This document shows, one piece after another, positions 35,893 to 47,552 of a stretch of 64,000 bases of DNA. Source of the DNA: Prochlorococcus marinus str. SB (GTDB lineage: Bacteria > Cyanobacteriota > Cyanobacteriia > PCC-6307 > Cyanobiaceae). Below the pieces are notes generated by a model. It ran no database searches. It was not told the DNA's origin and saw only the letters and a list, made by a program, of their open reading frames with translations. The stretch covers positions 1-64,000 of the forward strand of contig NZ_JNAS01000002.1 in assembly GCF_000760115.1 (NCBI RefSeq), read 5' to 3'. The translations under genes and the position numbers were made by a program. The first letter of the stretch is position 1; every line of letters begins with the position of its first letter.

Positions 35893-37871
35893 GATAATAC
35901 TTTAAGCTTTTCCAAAACAGAACTATCTTCAAGAGTGCTTATATCACCGCTAATTTTTTCTCCTGCAGCCAAAGATCTTAAAATTCGCCTCATAATTTTT
36001 CCACTACGTGTTTTAGGAAGAGAGTCAGAAATTATAATCTTTTCAGGCTTTGCGATAATTCCAATTTCATTAACAACATGTTCTTTTAGATCCTCTACTA
36101 ATTCTGAAGAACCGTTCACGTCTTTCTCTAGAGATACAAAAGCAACTATAACTTCACCTTTTAAATCATCTTTTTTGCCAACGACTGCAGACTCTGCGAC
36201 TGATTTATGACTTACCAAAGCAGATTCTATTTCCATTGTTCCTAACCGATGTCCTGAAACACTTATGACATCATCAACCCTTCCCATAATCCATATATAT
36301 CCATCTTCATCAATGCGTGCTCCATCTCCAGCGAAATAAACATTTTTTTCTCCTTTAAAGGAAATATATTCCCAATAACTCTCCAAGTATCTTTCTGAGT
36401 TTCCGTGGATTGTTCTCATCATTCCTGGCCAAGGTTTCTTAATAATTAAATATCCACCCTCGTTCTCCTTAACCGTATCTCCATTCTTATCGACAATTTC
36501 AACTTCGATTCCTGGCAGAGGGAAAGTAGCTGAACCTGGCTTTGTGGCAACTACTCCAGGCAAGGGACTTATCATCACACCACCAGTCTCAGTTTGCCAC
36601 CAAGTATCAACAATAGGGCATTTATCTTTACCAATAACATCCTTGTACCACATCCATGCTTCAGGATTAATTGGTTCACCAACTGTGCCCAAAAGTCTAA
36701 GACTCTCCAAATTATACTTATCAGGTATTTCACGCCCAGACTTCATAAATGCTCTTATTGCAGTCGGTGCAGTATAAAAAATAGAAACCTTATATTTTTC
36801 AACAATTTCCCAAAAAGCCCCTAAATTTGAGGGTCTTGGCACTCCCTCATACATTAAGGTTGTAGCACCATTAGATAAAGGCCCATAAACTATGTAACTA
36901 TGACCTGTAATCCACCCAACATCAGCAGTACACCAGTAAATATCCTCATCTTTTAAGTCAAAAATCCATTTAAATGTCAAATGAGACCAAAGATTGTAAC
37001 CCCCTGTCGTATGAACTACACCTTTGGGCTTTCCAGTAGACCCTGAAGTATAAAGAATAAAAAGTCTATCTTCGCTATTCATTATTTCTGGTTCACAATG
37101 ATCTTTTTGATCTATTAATAATTCGTGCCACCAAAAATCTCTATTATCAACCATCGAAATATTTTTTTGGGATCGTTGAACAACAATTACTTTTTCAACA
37201 ACTTTATCTGCCCCACTTTCAATGGCCGCATCAACTGCTTTCTTAAGTTCAATAACCTTATCTTTTCTAAAGCCACCATCAGCAGTAACAACAAATCTTG
37301 CGTTTCCATCAATTAACCTATCCTTTAAAGCTTCAGAAGAAAATCCTCCAAAGACAACTGAATGAGGCGCGCCAATTCTTGCACAAGCTAACATCGCAAA
37401 CATCGCTTCAGGAATCATCGGCATATAAATGCATACCAGATCTCCTTTTTTTACACCAATTGCTTTTAATGCATTAGCTGCTTTACATACCTCTTTTAGA
37501 AGTTCTTCGTAAGTATATTTTTTGCTATCTCCGGGTTCGCCTTCCCATATAAGTGCCGTCTTCCCTCCAAGCCCTCTCTTAATATGTCTATCTAAGCAGT
37601 TATATGTAATATTGAGTTTTCCTTCTTTAAACCATTTAAAAAAGGGCGCATTTTCGTTATCTAATACAGTTTGAAATGGCTCAAACCAATCTAATTCAGA
37701 TTTTGCATAAGATTTCCAAAATTGAATAGGATTATCTGATGCTTGTTTTTTTAAACTTATTAATTCCTCTTGAGTACTAATATTTGAGTTTTCTGCAAAT
37801 TTTTTTGATGGAGAGAAAATTCTCTTTTCTTCAAGTATGTTATTGATTGAATTTTTTTTATCTAATGACAT
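35889..37871 (-). CDS. acs: acetyl-CoA synthetase
   Basis: 660 residues, full length. Adenylate-forming motifs: [22 protein letters not shown] (P-loop), WWQTETGG, and the C-terminal [15 protein letters not shown] and [13 protein letters not shown] with the catalytic Lys that is acetylated in regulated Acs. Makes acetyl-CoA from acetate, ATP and CoA. The neighbour sds is 94 bp upstream on the same strand, but no operon link is evident. Confidence 0.97.
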   Translation of the reverse strand: MSLDKKNSINNILEEKRIFSPSKKFAENSNISTQEELISLKKQASDNPIQFWKSYAKSELDWFEPFQTVLDNENAPFFKWFKEGKLNITYNCLDRHIKRGLGGKTALIWEGEPGDSKKYTYEELLKEVCKAANALKAIGVKKGDLVCIYMPMIPEAMFAMLACARIGAPHSVVFGGFSSEALKDRLIDGNARFVVTADGGFRKDKVIELKKAVDAAIESGADKVVEKVIVVQRSQKNISMVDNRDFWWHELLIDQKDHCEPEIMNSEDRLFILYTSGSTGKPKGVVHTTGGYNLWSHLTFKWIFDLKDEDIYWCTADVGWITGHSYIVYGPLSNGATTLMYEGVPRPSNLGAFWEIVEKYKVSIFYTAPTAIRAFMKSGREIPDKYNLESLRLLGTVGEPINPEAWMWYKDVIGKDKCPIVDTWWQTETGGVMISPLPGVVATKPGSATFPLPGIEVEIVDKNGDTVKENEGGYLIIKKPWPGMMRTIHGNSERYLESYWEYISFKGEKNVYFAGDGARIDEDGYIWIMGRVDDVISVSGHRLGTMEIESALVSHKSVAESAVVGKKDDLKGEVIVAFVSLEKDVNGSSELVEDLKEHVVNEIGIIAKPEKIIISDSLPKTRSGKIMRRILRSLAAGEKISGDISTLEDSSVLEKLKVLS

Positions 37872-37965
37872 TAAATAAATCTATGCTTAATAAATTTAGT
37901 CGAAAAAATTAGGGTTTTCAAAAATTTTAATATTAATTAAGCTCAAAGATTTATTTCTAACAAAT

Positions 37966-38937
37966 CTAATAAATACGGCTTAAAACAAATTCTGGAAGAG
38001 CCATTAAAGCTCTTTTATATTCTGAATCAGGAAGCCAGACTATAGCTTCTTTAGAGAGCATCGCAAAATCCTCAGCTAGTTTTCTGGAACTTTCAATAGC
38101 TTTAGAGTTCATGATGATATTAAGAGCATCATCTAAATCATCTTTTTCAGCAAGTTCTCTATTAATGAGAACTGACAAATGTTTATTTTCTTCTAAGGCA
38201 TATAAAACTGGGGCGGTAAGATAACCACTAGCAAGATCACTTACAGCAGGTTTTCCAAGTTGTTTATCATTTCCAGTAAAGTCAAGAATGTCATCTACAA
38301 CTTGGAATGCCAAACCAATATTTTTGCCAAAATCGTACAACGAGGTTAAGTTTTCATCTTCAATTTTACTTAAAACCCCAGCTGCTTTGCAACTATTGGC
38401 TATTAATGAGGCTGTTTTACAATAACTTTTATTGATGTATTTAGAAAAAGATTGAGCCGAATCAAATCTATTTAAATTTTGTTTAATTTCACCCTCTGCT
38501 AAATCCATTATTACTCTACTAAGTAATTTAACTACATTTACATTGTCAAGATTAGCCAAATGCCAACTTGCTTGAGCGAATAAAAAGTCACCCGCCAAAA
38601 CAGCTACTCTGGTATTAAATCTACTATGAACAGTGTCTACTCCTCTTCTTGTAGAAGCTTCATCAACAACATCATCATGGACTAACGAGGCTGTATGAAT
38701 CATCTCAGTTATTTCAGCAAGTCTTTTATGTTTGGTTGTCAAGCAAAATTTAGGAGATATAGCTTTTGAAATCAATAAAACTATTCCTGGTCTCAATCTT
38801 TTACCCCCAGCACTAAAAAGGTGTTCTGCTGCTGCTTGAAGAATTGGGTGACCCGCTCCTATTAGATTTTTCAGTTCTAGAATAAGATCATCAAGATCAT
38901 TTTCAACTGGTTGTAGTAGCTCTGTTACTGTATTCAT
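37966..38937 (-). CDS. sds: solanesyl (nonaprenyl) diphosphate synthase
   Basis: 323 residues, trans-prenyltransferase family. First Asp-rich motif LVHDDVVDEASTRRG and second QVVDDILDFTGNDKQLGKP, with GGKRLRPGIVLL at the N-terminus. Builds the C45 side chain of plastoquinone-9 in cyanobacteria. The chain length is assigned from family context. Probably last gene of a minus-strand operon that includes murI. Confidence 0.93.
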   Translation of the reverse strand: MNTVTELLQPVENDLDDLILELKNLIGAGHPILQAAAEHLFSAGGKRLRPGIVLLISKAISPKFCLTTKHKRLAEITEMIHTASLVHDDVVDEASTRRGVDTVHSRFNTRVAVLAGDFLFAQASWHLANLDNVNVVKLLSRVIMDLAEGEIKQNLNRFDSAQSFSKYINKSYCKTASLIANSCKAAGVLSKIEDENLTSLYDFGKNIGLAFQVVDDILDFTGNDKQLGKPAVSDLASGYLTAPVLYALEENKHLSVLINRELAEKDDLDDALNIIMNSKAIESSRKLAEDFAMLSKEAIVWLPDSEYKRALMALPEFVLSRIY

Positions 38938-38964
38938 GATTGACCTCTTCTATATCTTAGGGAA

Positions 38965-39759
38965 TCAAACATTACTTCGGAGGTTAACCAACCTAATTTC
39001 TTTATTAATTCCAAGCCAAAATTTTACTTTATTTGAAAATTCATCTTTTTCTGAAGTAACAAAAAATTTTACATTTTCGAGAGAATTACTCTCACAGCGG
39101 TCAGTTTCTGGAATAGCAAAAGATTCATTAAATTTTTTGATTAATGCTACCGATGGATCAATGATTTTTATATTTGAATCTAATTTTTTTCTTAAAAAGT
39201 CATAAATTAAAGGATAGTGACTACATCCAAGTAGTAATTCTTCAATATTTTTGTTTATTAGTGGTCTTAAGTATAATTCTGAAAGACTATTTAACTTGTC
39301 AAGATTTAATTTTTCTTTTTCAATTTCTGATACAAATGCTGGACATTCTTGCTGAAATATTATCGTATTCTCTTTTTTAGCATTTATAGCTTTCTTGTAA
39401 TACGATGATCGAACAGTTGTTTGTGTTGCTAGGACACCAATTATTTTTTTATCAACTATTTCCGATACTGAGTTTATAAGGTCAAAACAAGGTACCTTTA
39501 GATTATCTTCTAGAATATCAAGCGCACACGCATTTGTAGTGTTACAAGCAACTAAAAGTGCATCCAAATTCTTATCAACAAAAAAAGCACAAATCTCCTT
39601 TGCAATTAATCTTATCTCTTTAGAATTTTTGTTCCCAAAAGGTATTCTTTTTGTATCCGCCAAATAAAAAACTTCTACATCTTTACGAGTTTTTAGTAAA
39701 GAATTAAGGATAGTAAAACCACCTATTCCGCTATCAAATATACCTATTTTAAGTTTCAT
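38965..39759 (-). CDS. murI: glutamate racemase
   Basis: 264 residues. IGIFDSGIGGFTILNSL at the start, the first catalytic Cys in LLVACNTTNACALDIL and the second in EELLLGCSHYPLIYDF. Supplies D-glutamate for peptidoglycan. It overlaps the amidase gene stop by 4 bp (ATGA) and lies 27 bp before sds. Confidence 0.96.
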   Translation of the reverse strand: MKLKIGIFDSGIGGFTILNSLLKTRKDVEVFYLADTKRIPFGNKNSKEIRLIAKEICAFFVDKNLDALLVACNTTNACALDILEDNLKVPCFDLINSVSEIVDKKIIGVLATQTTVRSSYYKKAINAKKENTIIFQQECPAFVSEIEKEKLNLDKLNSLSELYLRPLINKNIEELLLGCSHYPLIYDFLRKKLDSNIKIIDPSVALIKKFNESFAIPETDRCESNSLENVKFFVTSEKDEFSNKVKFWLGINKEIRLVNLRSNV

Positions 39760-40841
39760 CCTACTTTATCTAGATATTCGAGGATGCCTTTTGCAATTGC
39801 ATAGGCTAATCTTTTTCTATGGGTTATTTTTTCTAATCTTCTTGCATCTAATCTTCCCGTTAAAAATCCAATTTCTACAAGGACTGCAGGCATGCTCGTA
39901 TTTTTAATTACATAAAATCGACCTTGTTTAACTCCTCTATCAGGACTCCCAGGGGAAACTCTTAAAATTTGCTTTTGAATTCTTTTCGCGAGTAATCTTC
40001 CTTTCCACCCCCTGTAATAAAAGGTTTCCAATCCATTTATGTCTCTTCTTTTACCTCTTGAGGCATTTGCATGAATACTTACAAAGATATCTGCATCCGT
40101 ATTATTAGCAATGGAAACTCTTGGAGGTAAATCTAAATCAACGTCATTTGCTCTGGTCAACCTTACTTTGACCCCTTTGTCAGAAAGTAATTTTTTAACT
40201 ATTTTTGAAATCTCTAGAACAACATCTGTTTCTCTAATACCACCAATACCTATTGCTCCTGGGTCAGGTCCTCCATGCCCTGGATCGATTACAACTTCAA
40301 ACTTATTTCGTTTTACTTCTGGTAATTTCAAGTAACCATAATAGTTTTTCTTCTTATGAATTAAATTTTGGTTGGCTTTGATATTTCCTCTTTTCTTTTC
40401 AACTAAACCTTCACCAATCTTTTTAAATGAATATTTTGGGTTAAATAGTTTAATTCTCCATCTATTTTGATCTAAGCCAACCATTTGCCAAGTCAAAGGT
40501 TTCAAATAAGTCTCTTCCTTAAATTCAATTACTAGTCTTGTTATACCCTTATCTGGTTTACCTAATCTAATTTCTTTTATTGGGCCATTACCTTTTATTG
40601 TTCTGGGATTTTTTAATTCTCCTGGGAAATCTACCCAGAATCTATCTCCCGATATTTGGTTAGCCTTCTGAAAGTATGCTCTTAAATTTGTATTTGATTT
40701 AGTTCTTAATTCTAAAACCCCATTAGTATTTATAGCCCATGCCGCAAGAGCACTTGAAGATTTAACTGGAAAGATTGAAGAATTTAAAAATAAAAAAACG
40801 GATAAATAACGAAAAAGTTTATAGTTTAAAAACTTTATCAT
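39756..40841 (-). CDS. N-acetylmuramoyl-L-alanine amidase
   Basis: 361 residues. Signal peptide (hydrophobic region ending near SSALA), an AMIN-like N-terminal domain (about 35-135), then Amidase_3 from KFEVVIDPGHGGPDPGAIG: Zn ligands His in PGHGG, Glu in IRETDVVLE and His in DIFVSIHANAS, with catalytic Glu in MPAVLVEIGFLTG. Cleaves peptidoglycan side chains during cell separation. Operon with murI, and adjacent to the nitrilase gene. Confidence 0.93.
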   Translation of the reverse strand: MIKFLNYKLFRYLSVFLFLNSSIFPVKSSSALAAWAINTNGVLELRTKSNTNLRAYFQKANQISGDRFWVDFPGELKNPRTIKGNGPIKEIRLGKPDKGITRLVIEFKEETYLKPLTWQMVGLDQNRWRIKLFNPKYSFKKIGEGLVEKKRGNIKANQNLIHKKKNYYGYLKLPEVKRNKFEVVIDPGHGGPDPGAIGIGGIRETDVVLEISKIVKKLLSDKGVKVRLTRANDVDLDLPPRVSIANNTDADIFVSIHANASRGKRRDINGLETFYYRGWKGRLLAKRIQKQILRVSPGSPDRGVKQGRFYVIKNTSMPAVLVEIGFLTGRLDARRLEKITHRKRLAYAIAKGILEYLDKVG

Positions 40842-41668
40842 TAGTTTGAAAACAATTTGCTTTTTCTATGTTTAAGGCTTGGCATCTGCTCCCTAATTTT
40901 CTTTACTCTTTCTTTATCAGCAGGTGCAATTGCAGCTCCCTGAGTTTTTCCTGCATCAGATAAAACTGTTCCCCAAGGGTCAATTACCATTGCATGGCCA
41001 TGACTTTGCCTTCTTCCATAATGAATCCCAGTTTGAGCTGGAGCAACTACATATGCTGTATTCTCAATTGCTCTTGCTTGTAGTAGAATTTGCCAATGAT
41101 CTTTTCCAGTAAATGCTGTAAAAGCTGCGGGAATCATAATTAGCTCTGCACCATTTGAAGACAAATATCTATAGAGTTCAGGAAATCTAACGTCGTAACA
41201 AATCGATAACCCTATTTTGCATAATCCCGGGACATCTACAACGGGGGGATACTCTGACCCAGATAAAATAGTGGATGATTCCTTGTATAAATTTCCATCT
41301 GGCAAATCAACATCAAACAAATGAATCTTGTCATATTTTGCCAAAATCTGTCCATCTTTCCCAAATAAGGCTGACCTATTAAAAGTATGATTGTCATCAC
41401 CAGCAGGAACAGGATACCCTCCTCCCAAAAGAAAAACCTGATATCTTTGTGACATAGTTTTTAGAAAATTTGCGCACTTCACTGACAATTCAGAAGCTAA
41501 TTTAAGTTTTTCATCATCTCCTCCTAAAAAAGCAAAATTCTCAGGCAATCCTATTAACTCTGCACCTCTTCTTGCAGCTAATTCAATCTGTTCTTCTGCT
41601 TCAATAAAATTCGCTTCAACATTTGAAGTACTAGTAATTTGCAATGCAGCTACCAAAAAATCAGTCAA
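40841..41668 (-). CDS. carbon-nitrogen hydrolase (nitrilase superfamily, Nit-like)
   Basis: 275 residues. Catalytic Glu in LIGLPENFAFLGG, Lys in AKYDKIHLFDVDLP and Cys in IGLSICYDVRFPELYR form the nitrilase-superfamily triad. The closest type is the Nit1/Nit2 group that repairs deaminated glutathione or acts on omega-amides, judged from the R-F-P-E-L-Y-R pattern. Last base of this gene meets the start of the amidase gene. Confidence 0.92.
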   Translation of the reverse strand: MTDFLVAALQITSTSNVEANFIEAEEQIELAARRGAELIGLPENFAFLGGDDEKLKLASELSVKCANFLKTMSQRYQVFLLGGGYPVPAGDDNHTFNRSALFGKDGQILAKYDKIHLFDVDLPDGNLYKESSTILSGSEYPPVVDVPGLCKIGLSICYDVRFPELYRYLSSNGAELIMIPAAFTAFTGKDHWQILLQARAIENTAYVVAPAQTGIHYGRRQSHGHAMVIDPWGTVLSDAGKTQGAAIAPADKERVKKIREQMPSLKHRKSKLFSN

Positions 41669-41698
41669 GACTTTACTCCTTGTGAACCAATTCGTAGA

Positions 41699-42427
41699 TC
41701 ATGAGGCACGAATCACACCTCTTTCAACTTGAGCTGGAACAATATCTAAGCAATCAAGTTTAGAACAACATTTAAAATCATCCTCATAATCTCCAAGACT
41801 TGTCAATCTTTTGCCATGGGTTGCTGTTTTTAAACATTTCAAAATATCATTTTTCCACAAATCCCAAAGTGCTAAAGCAGCTTGTAATTCGTCATTCAGA
41901 ATATTAATTTCGAAATCACAGTTCTGTTCTAGGTATGAGGCCAAAGCACCAGCAGCTAAAGAATCCTCAAGTGAATAAGAGCCTTCCCAACCACTACCAA
42001 GTATTAAAACATTTTTATTTTTTAATGAAATGATTTTTTCGGCAACTGCTTTTCTATTTGGGAGACACATAGCAAATAAATGCTTAGCATTTTGAACTTT
42101 TTGCAATGATTTAGTCCCATTCGTCGTACTCATAAATAGTCTTTTGCCATTAACAACTTTTTTTGTAACTGATAAAGGAGAATTTCCTAAATCAAACCCC
42201 TCAATCTTCTTTCCTCCTCTCTCTCCAAGCATTAGTCTCTTTTCAGCTTGCCACTTAGTTGCAGATTCTTTTAATAAATCTAAATCTGCAAAAACTTGTA
42301 TTGAATCTGCACCATTTTTTAAAGCCCAAGAAATTGTGGTAGTAGCTCTTAAAACATCAATGACCACCGCTATATCTGGACTTATTTCTGGAACATCCTT
42401 TGCAACGTGATAATAAGTAAGATTAAT
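41699..42427 (-). CDS. comB: 2-phosphosulfolactate phosphatase-type protein (ComB)
   Basis: Family marks: VVIDVLRATTTISWALKNGADSI, GERGGKKIEGFDLGNSP, STTNGTKSL and ILGSGWEGSYSLEDSLAAGAL. The first usual start, GTG at 42367, would drop the conserved lead-in. In frame upstream are residues LTYYHVAKDVPEISPDIAV, running back to ATT codons at 42427/42430, so an ATT start giving ~242 residues is proposed. In methanogens ComB acts in coenzyme M synthesis; in cyanobacteria the role is unclear. Followed after 30 bp by the nitrilase-family gene. Confidence 0.85.
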   Translation of the reverse strand: MNLTYYHVAKDVPEISPDIAVVIDVLRATTTISWALKNGADSIQVFADLDLLKESATKWQAEKRLMLGERGGKKIEGFDLGNSPLSVTKKVVNGKRLFMSTTNGTKSLQKVQNAKHLFAMCLPNRKAVAEKIISLKNKNVLILGSGWEGSYSLEDSLAAGALASYLEQNCDFEINILNDELQAALALWDLWKNDILKCLKTATHGKRLTSLGDYEDDFKCCSKLDCLDIVPAQVERGVIRAS

Positions 42428-42562
42428 AATTGAATCCTTTTTTTCTGATTTTATTATAAGAAACAGTTACTTAATTTGATTATTTTTTTTTTAAAACAAA
42501 CTTATTGATAATATATTAATAATTTGTTTCTACAGAAATCTTATCAAGTATTTAATTTGAAA

Positions 42563-43873
42563 ATGAATAATATCCGCACAATAAATAGTGGAGTTAAATT
42601 AAAAGGAAAAGTAAAAGTACCTGGAGATAAATCTATTTCTCATAGAGCTTTAATAATAGGAAGTATTGCTAAGGGTGAGACGACTATTGAGGGATTTTTG
42701 CATTCTGAAGATCCACTTTCAACTGCTGATTGTCTTAGAAAATTAGGTGTAAATATACCAGAAATAAAAAAAAATGAGCCTTTTACGATTTCAGGATTGG
42801 GTCTTGATGGATTTAAAGAGCCCAAAGAAATTCTAAATTGTGGGAATTCGGGAACCACCATGAGATTATTAATGGGGTTACTTGCCGGTCAAGAAGGAAA
42901 GAATTTTATCCTAACAGGTGACATTTCTCTTAATGAAAGGCCAATGTGGAGAGTGGGCAAACCATTATCGTTAATGGGCGGCAAAATTTTTGGTAGAGAA
43001 AAAGGAAACAAAGCTCCAATCTCAATTGATGGGAATAAACTAAAAGGATGTGTTATTGGTACCCCTGTAGCGAGTGCTCAAGTTAAATCTGCAATCTTAT
43101 TGGCAGGTCTCAAAGCTTCTGGAACCACTTCTGTTATTGAACCAGCATCTTCAAGAGATCATACTGAAAGAATGTTAAAAGCATTTGGAGCAGACGTCAG
43201 TATCAGAGGAGAATTAGGAAGGAATGTAGTTATCAAGTCTGGGAGCAACTTAAGTGGCCAGAGAATATTGATTCCTGGAGACATAAGCTCTGCTTCTTTT
43301 TGGATGATTGCTGCATCTATTGTTCCTAATTCAGAGGTTTTAATTCAGAATGTAGGATTAAATCCCACTAGAACAGGGATTTTAAATGTAATGGATTCAA
43401 TGGGGTGCAATTACGAGATTTTAGATAAATCGACTATTGCAGGTGAACCTATTGGATCTATTAAAGTAAAGACTTCAAATAATTTAAGATCATTCACCAT
43501 TGAAGGTGATATTCTCCCAAAACTTATTGATGAAATTCCTATCCTTACTGTGGCTGCTTGTTTTTGTAATGGAGTTTCTGAAATTAAGGATGCACAGGAA
43601 TTAAGAGTTAAGGAGACAGATCGATTAAAAGTCATGGCACGACAGTTACAAAAATTTGGTGCTGAAATAACAGAAAAGGAGGATGGGTTAATCATTAATG
43701 GACAATCAAAATTTCATTCTGCGGAGGTAGACAGTGAGACAGATCATCGAGTGGCAATGAGTCTTGCTATTGCTTCACTTCTTGCCAAAGGCACCTCAAA
43801 AATCAAGAGGGCAAATGCAGCTAGCGTCTCTTATCCCACTTTTTGGGAAGACCTTGCCAAACTAACTAACTAG
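42563..43873 (+). CDS. aroA: 3-phosphoshikimate 1-carboxyvinyltransferase (EPSP synthase)
   Basis: 436 residues from the ATG at 42563 ([15 protein letters not shown]); the earlier in-frame TTG adds 13 residues without family similarity. Signatures: [55 protein letters not shown] and [11 protein letters not shown]. Joins PEP and shikimate-3-phosphate in aromatic synthesis. It is followed 12 bp later by the MnmC-like gene. Confidence 0.97.
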   Translation: MNNIRTINSGVKLKGKVKVPGDKSISHRALIIGSIAKGETTIEGFLHSEDPLSTADCLRKLGVNIPEIKKNEPFTISGLGLDGFKEPKEILNCGNSGTTMRLLMGLLAGQEGKNFILTGDISLNERPMWRVGKPLSLMGGKIFGREKGNKAPISIDGNKLKGCVIGTPVASAQVKSAILLAGLKASGTTSVIEPASSRDHTERMLKAFGADVSIRGELGRNVVIKSGSNLSGQRILIPGDISSASFWMIAASIVPNSEVLIQNVGLNPTRTGILNVMDSMGCNYEILDKSTIAGEPIGSIKVKTSNNLRSFTIEGDILPKLIDEIPILTVAACFCNGVSEIKDAQELRVKETDRLKVMARQLQKFGAEITEKEDGLIINGQSKFHSAEVDSETDHRVAMSLAIASLLAKGTSKIKRANAASVSYPTFWEDLAKLTN

Positions 43874-43885
43874 CCAAAAAGGTTT

Positions 43886-44791
43886 TTGTCTGAATTAACA
43901 GAAATTTTAACTAAAGACGGTAGTTACTCTTTAAGAAGTGCACTTTTTCAAGAGAACTTCCATAGTTTATTGGGCGCATTGGAGGAAACAAAGTTAAAGT
44001 TTACATCTACTTCTAATTTGCAAAGATTTAAGGATAAATCTCTCAATGTTTTGGATATATGTTTTGGTTTAGGATACAATTCCGCTTCTTTATTAGATGA
44101 ATTAATTAAACAAAAATCGTATTTAAATTTGTATGCGTTGGAAATTGATAAAAAGCCTCTTGAATATTCGCTTAGTAATGAATCTTTCCTTAAATTATGG
44201 GCTCCAAAAGTCAAAACAATATTTGAATCACTTTATCGAAAAGATTACTTTGAGGATCAATTTTTTAAATGCAGTGTTTTGTGGGGTGATGCTAGAGAAA
44301 GAATCAACATTATTCCTTCATCTATTAAATTCGATCTGATTTATTTAGATGGTTTTTCTCCTCAAAAATGCCCACAATTATGGACAATTGAATTTTTATC
44401 TAAAGTGTCAGAGAGTCTCAATTCTCAGGGTTATTTAATAACTTATTCTTCTTCAGCGGCGGTAAGAAAAACTTTAAGAAATCTTGGATTAGAAATTTTT
44501 AATATTAAGCCAATTTTTAAAAACAGAACTTTTTGGAGTCAGGGAACCGTCGCAATATCAAATTTTGATAAGAATAAATTGAAACCAAATTTCAATTTTG
44601 AAAAGTTATCTTTAATGGAAGAGGAACATCTCAAAACTAAAGCTAGCATTCCATATAGAGATCAAGATTTAAACTCAAGTAAAGACGATATAATTAGGAG
44701 AAGATCAGATGAGCAATTATTCTCAAATCTATTATCTACAAAAAAATGGAGAGAGAAGTGGGGAATGACGAAGTTATCCTTTAAGAGTTAG
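43886..44791 (+). CDS. MnmC-like SAM-dependent methyltransferase
   Basis: 301 residues from a TTG preceded by AAAAAGG. SAM-binding [21 protein letters not shown], the acidic [16 protein letters not shown] and [22 protein letters not shown] match the methyltransferase domain of MnmC (DUF752), which acts on wobble uridine in tRNA. The FAD oxidase half of E. coli MnmC is absent, as is common in cyanobacteria. Confidence 0.85.
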   Translation: MSELTEILTKDGSYSLRSALFQENFHSLLGALEETKLKFTSTSNLQRFKDKSLNVLDICFGLGYNSASLLDELIKQKSYLNLYALEIDKKPLEYSLSNESFLKLWAPKVKTIFESLYRKDYFEDQFFKCSVLWGDARERINIIPSSIKFDLIYLDGFSPQKCPQLWTIEFLSKVSESLNSQGYLITYSSSAAVRKTLRNLGLEIFNIKPIFKNRTFWSQGTVAISNFDKNKLKPNFNFEKLSLMEEEHLKTKASIPYRDQDLNSSKDDIIRRRSDEQLFSNLLSTKKWREKWGMTKLSFKS

Positions 44792-44816
44792 ATTTAAGTT
44801 AGGATTTCAAATAAAC

Positions 44817-46178
44817 ATGTTAAGTGTTGCGATATTAGCGGCAGGCAAGGGCACTAGGATGGAAAGCTCATTGCCAAAAGTTTTACATAAAATTTCTGGC
44901 AAAAGTCTTCTACAAAGAGTAATTGATTCATGTGTAGAATTAAAGCCCGATAAAATTTTCGTAATTACTGGACACAAATCTAAAGAAGTACAGAAGTCAA
45001 TCCCAAACGATAAAAAAATCCATGTTGTTGTTCAAGAACCTCAATCAGGAACCGGTCATGCTATCCAGATACTTTGTAAAGAAGTAAAAAAACATGAAGG
45101 AAAACTTTTGGTACTAAACGGCGATGTGCCACTCATTAGGCCTAGTACTCTAAAAAGACTTTTGTGTTTACACGATTCGAAAAATGCTGATGTTTCTTTA
45201 ATTACCACAAAGAAAACAAATCCTCATGGATATGGCAGAGTTTTTTTGAAGGGGAGTTTTATAGAGAGAATTGTTGAAGAAAAAGATTGCAATAATTTAG
45301 AAAGAGAAAATCCATTAATCAATGCAGGTGTTTACTGTTTTAACTGGAGTAACTTATCAAAAATAATTAATACCTTGCAAAGCAATAATAATCAAAAAGA
45401 AATTTACTTAACAGATACAATTTCTCTGCTAAAAAATTCCTCAAGTCTAGAGGTAGAGGATGATGGAGAGCTTCAAGGAATTAATAACAGAATTCAACTA
45501 TCAGAGTGCGAGGAATGTATTCAGAATTCAATTAAAGAAAAACATATGCTTAATGGTGTAACTTTTACAAATAAAGCAAGTTGTTCAATTAGTGAAGAAG
45601 CTGAAATTGGTAAGGATGTAATCATAGAGGCTAATACACATATAAGAGGAAATACGAAAATAAATAGTCATTGCATTATTGGTCCAAATACTTTTATTGA
45701 GAATTCTAATGTGGGATCAAATTGTGAAATTTTAAACTCTACTGTTTATGATTCTCAGTTAATGGATCATATAAAAATTGGCCCTTATAGTCATATAAGA
45801 CCTAATTCCAAAATATCTTCCGATAGCAAAATAGGTAATTTTGTTGAGATCAAAAATAGTCAATTAGAGGAAGAATCTAAAGTAAACCATCTAAGTTATA
45901 TTGGTGATTCTATTATTGGAAGATCTACAAATATTGGAGCAGGCACTATTACTGCAAATTTTGATGGACAGAAAAAATATCAAACAAAAATTGGCAAAAA
46001 TTCCAGTATTGGAGCAAACACAGTTTTTGTAGCACCAATAAATCTAGGGGAATCAGTAACAACAGGTGCAGGTTCAGTGATCACAAAAGACTCTAAAGAT
46101 AATTCATTAGCGATCTCAAGAACTAAGCAAGTAAATATAGAGAATTGGAAAAAAAGAAATCCTGATTTAGTTAATTAA
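44817..46178 (+). CDS. glmU: bifunctional UDP-GlcNAc pyrophosphorylase/GlcN-1-P acetyltransferase
   Basis: 453 residues. Uridyltransferase domain: [30 protein letters not shown] and [10 protein letters not shown]. The C-terminal left-handed beta-helix from about residue 250 shows hexapeptides ([13 protein letters not shown]...) and [20 protein letters not shown]. Supplies UDP-GlcNAc for peptidoglycan and LPS. The 3' end overlaps murF convergently by 12 bp. Confidence 0.97.
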   Translation: MLSVAILAAGKGTRMESSLPKVLHKISGKSLLQRVIDSCVELKPDKIFVITGHKSKEVQKSIPNDKKIHVVVQEPQSGTGHAIQILCKEVKKHEGKLLVLNGDVPLIRPSTLKRLLCLHDSKNADVSLITTKKTNPHGYGRVFLKGSFIERIVEEKDCNNLERENPLINAGVYCFNWSNLSKIINTLQSNNNQKEIYLTDTISLLKNSSSLEVEDDGELQGINNRIQLSECEECIQNSIKEKHMLNGVTFTNKASCSISEEAEIGKDVIIEANTHIRGNTKINSHCIIGPNTFIENSNVGSNCEILNSTVYDSQLMDHIKIGPYSHIRPNSKISSDSKIGNFVEIKNSQLEEESKVNHLSYIGDSIIGRSTNIGAGTITANFDGQKKYQTKIGKNSSIGANTVFVAPINLGESVTTGAGSVITKDSKDNSLAISRTKQVNIENWKKRNPDLVN

Positions 46179-47540
46179 TTCAATAATTTTTTCTAGTTGC
46201 CAACATCTGCTTCCTTTTATAAGAATAGAATCACCTTTTTTTGTAGATTTGTTTATCTCTTGAGGTACGTCTTTAATATTATTTAAAACTAAGAATTTAT
46301 TCATATCTTTTAAATAATTATAGTAAATTTTTTCATTTTCTTTATCGCAAATAAATAAACACTTTTCTATATCTGAATTATTTATTAAGTTGAATATTTC
46401 TTTGTGATACTTTTCAGATTTTTTCCCCAATTCTTGCATACTTCCAAAAATGAAAAATTTATTTCTCGGTTTTTCAAGCAGGTTTCTAATACATGCTTTT
46501 ACTGACTCCGGCGAAGCATTATATGATTCATCATATATTGTTGTTTTTACTGATTTAAGAATTTTATTTCTTCCACCTAAACTTACAAAATCAAATTTAT
46601 TAAAACTTGCGAAATCAATGCCTAGCTCTTTTGCAACTGCATAAGCAAATAAGAAATTCGAAGCATTGTGAAATCCCTCAAATGAAATTTCAAAGGTATT
46701 TTCTTCAATTAAGATTGTTTTATTCGAAGGATTATAAAATCCTCGCAAATTATCATCTTTCTTAAAACTATCCTTTTGATTTTCTATATTTAATAGTTTT
46801 ACTTTTATCACTCTACCTTTCCAAAATTCTTTTAAAGTTTTTTCTAGGAATGGATCATTCGCTGGAATTATTACAACTCCCTTTGGATTTAAGAACTTAC
46901 TAATTTCACACTTTGCATGAGTAATATTTTTTTTTGAGCCCAATAATCCAATATGAGCTGTCCCAATATTAGTAATAACTGCAATATCGGGTTCACTATA
47001 TTTAGATAAATTCTCGATCTGTCCAAGACCTCTCATCCCCATCTCAAGAACTAAAACTTTATCTTCTACATCTGTAGCAAGAATAGTAAGACCAACTCCA
47101 ATCTCATTATTGAAATTTGCATGAGATAATTTAATTCTTCCAAGTTTATTTAAAACGCCACCAATCATTTCTTTTGTTGTGGTTTTACCCACTGAGCCAG
47201 TTATTGCAACAATAGGGATATTTAATTTTTTTCTTTTTAGCAATGCTAATTTTTGAAAAGCCTCTGTTGTGTCATTTACAACCCAATAAGGAAAATCACT
47301 AGGCAGTAATCTCTGCATCCCTTTTTTAATTACAACAGATTTAACTCCTTTATTTAAAACCTCTGGAAGAAAACTATGTCCGTCAAAATTTTTACCATTG
47401 ATAGCGATAAAAAGATCATTTTTTAATAAAGTTCTACTATCAATACTTATATTCTTAAAATTAAAAAAATCTTTTTTACCCTCTCTCAGATTTCTAATAT
47501 CCCCCAAAACATTATTTAATTCTGATAAAGAGAATTCCAT
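46167..47540 (-). CDS. murF: UDP-MurNAc-tripeptide-D-Ala-D-Ala ligase
   Basis: 457 residues. ATP-binding [17 protein letters not shown]-terminal domain with [17 protein letters not shown] (UDP-binding style), [11 protein letters not shown], and [12 protein letters not shown] in the C-terminal domain. Adds D-Ala-D-Ala to the peptidoglycan precursor. It lies 12 bp after glgA on the same strand. Confidence 0.96.
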   Translation of the reverse strand: MEFSLSELNNVLGDIRNLREGKKDFFNFKNISIDSRTLLKNDLFIAINGKNFDGHSFLPEVLNKGVKSVVIKKGMQRLLPSDFPYWVVNDTTEAFQKLALLKRKKLNIPIVAITGSVGKTTTKEMIGGVLNKLGRIKLSHANFNNEIGVGLTILATDVEDKVLVLEMGMRGLGQIENLSKYSEPDIAVITNIGTAHIGLLGSKKNITHAKCEISKFLNPKGVVIIPANDPFLEKTLKEFWKGRVIKVKLLNIENQKDSFKKDDNLRGFYNPSNKTILIEENTFEISFEGFHNASNFLFAYAVAKELGIDFASFNKFDFVSLGGRNKILKSVKTTIYDESYNASPESVKACIRNLLEKPRNKFFIFGSMQELGKKSEKYHKEIFNLINNSDIEKCLFICDKENEKIYYNYLKDMNKFLVLNNIKDVPQEINKSTKKGDSILIKGSRCWQLEKIIELIN

Positions 47541-47552
47541 TTAAAAATTAAG

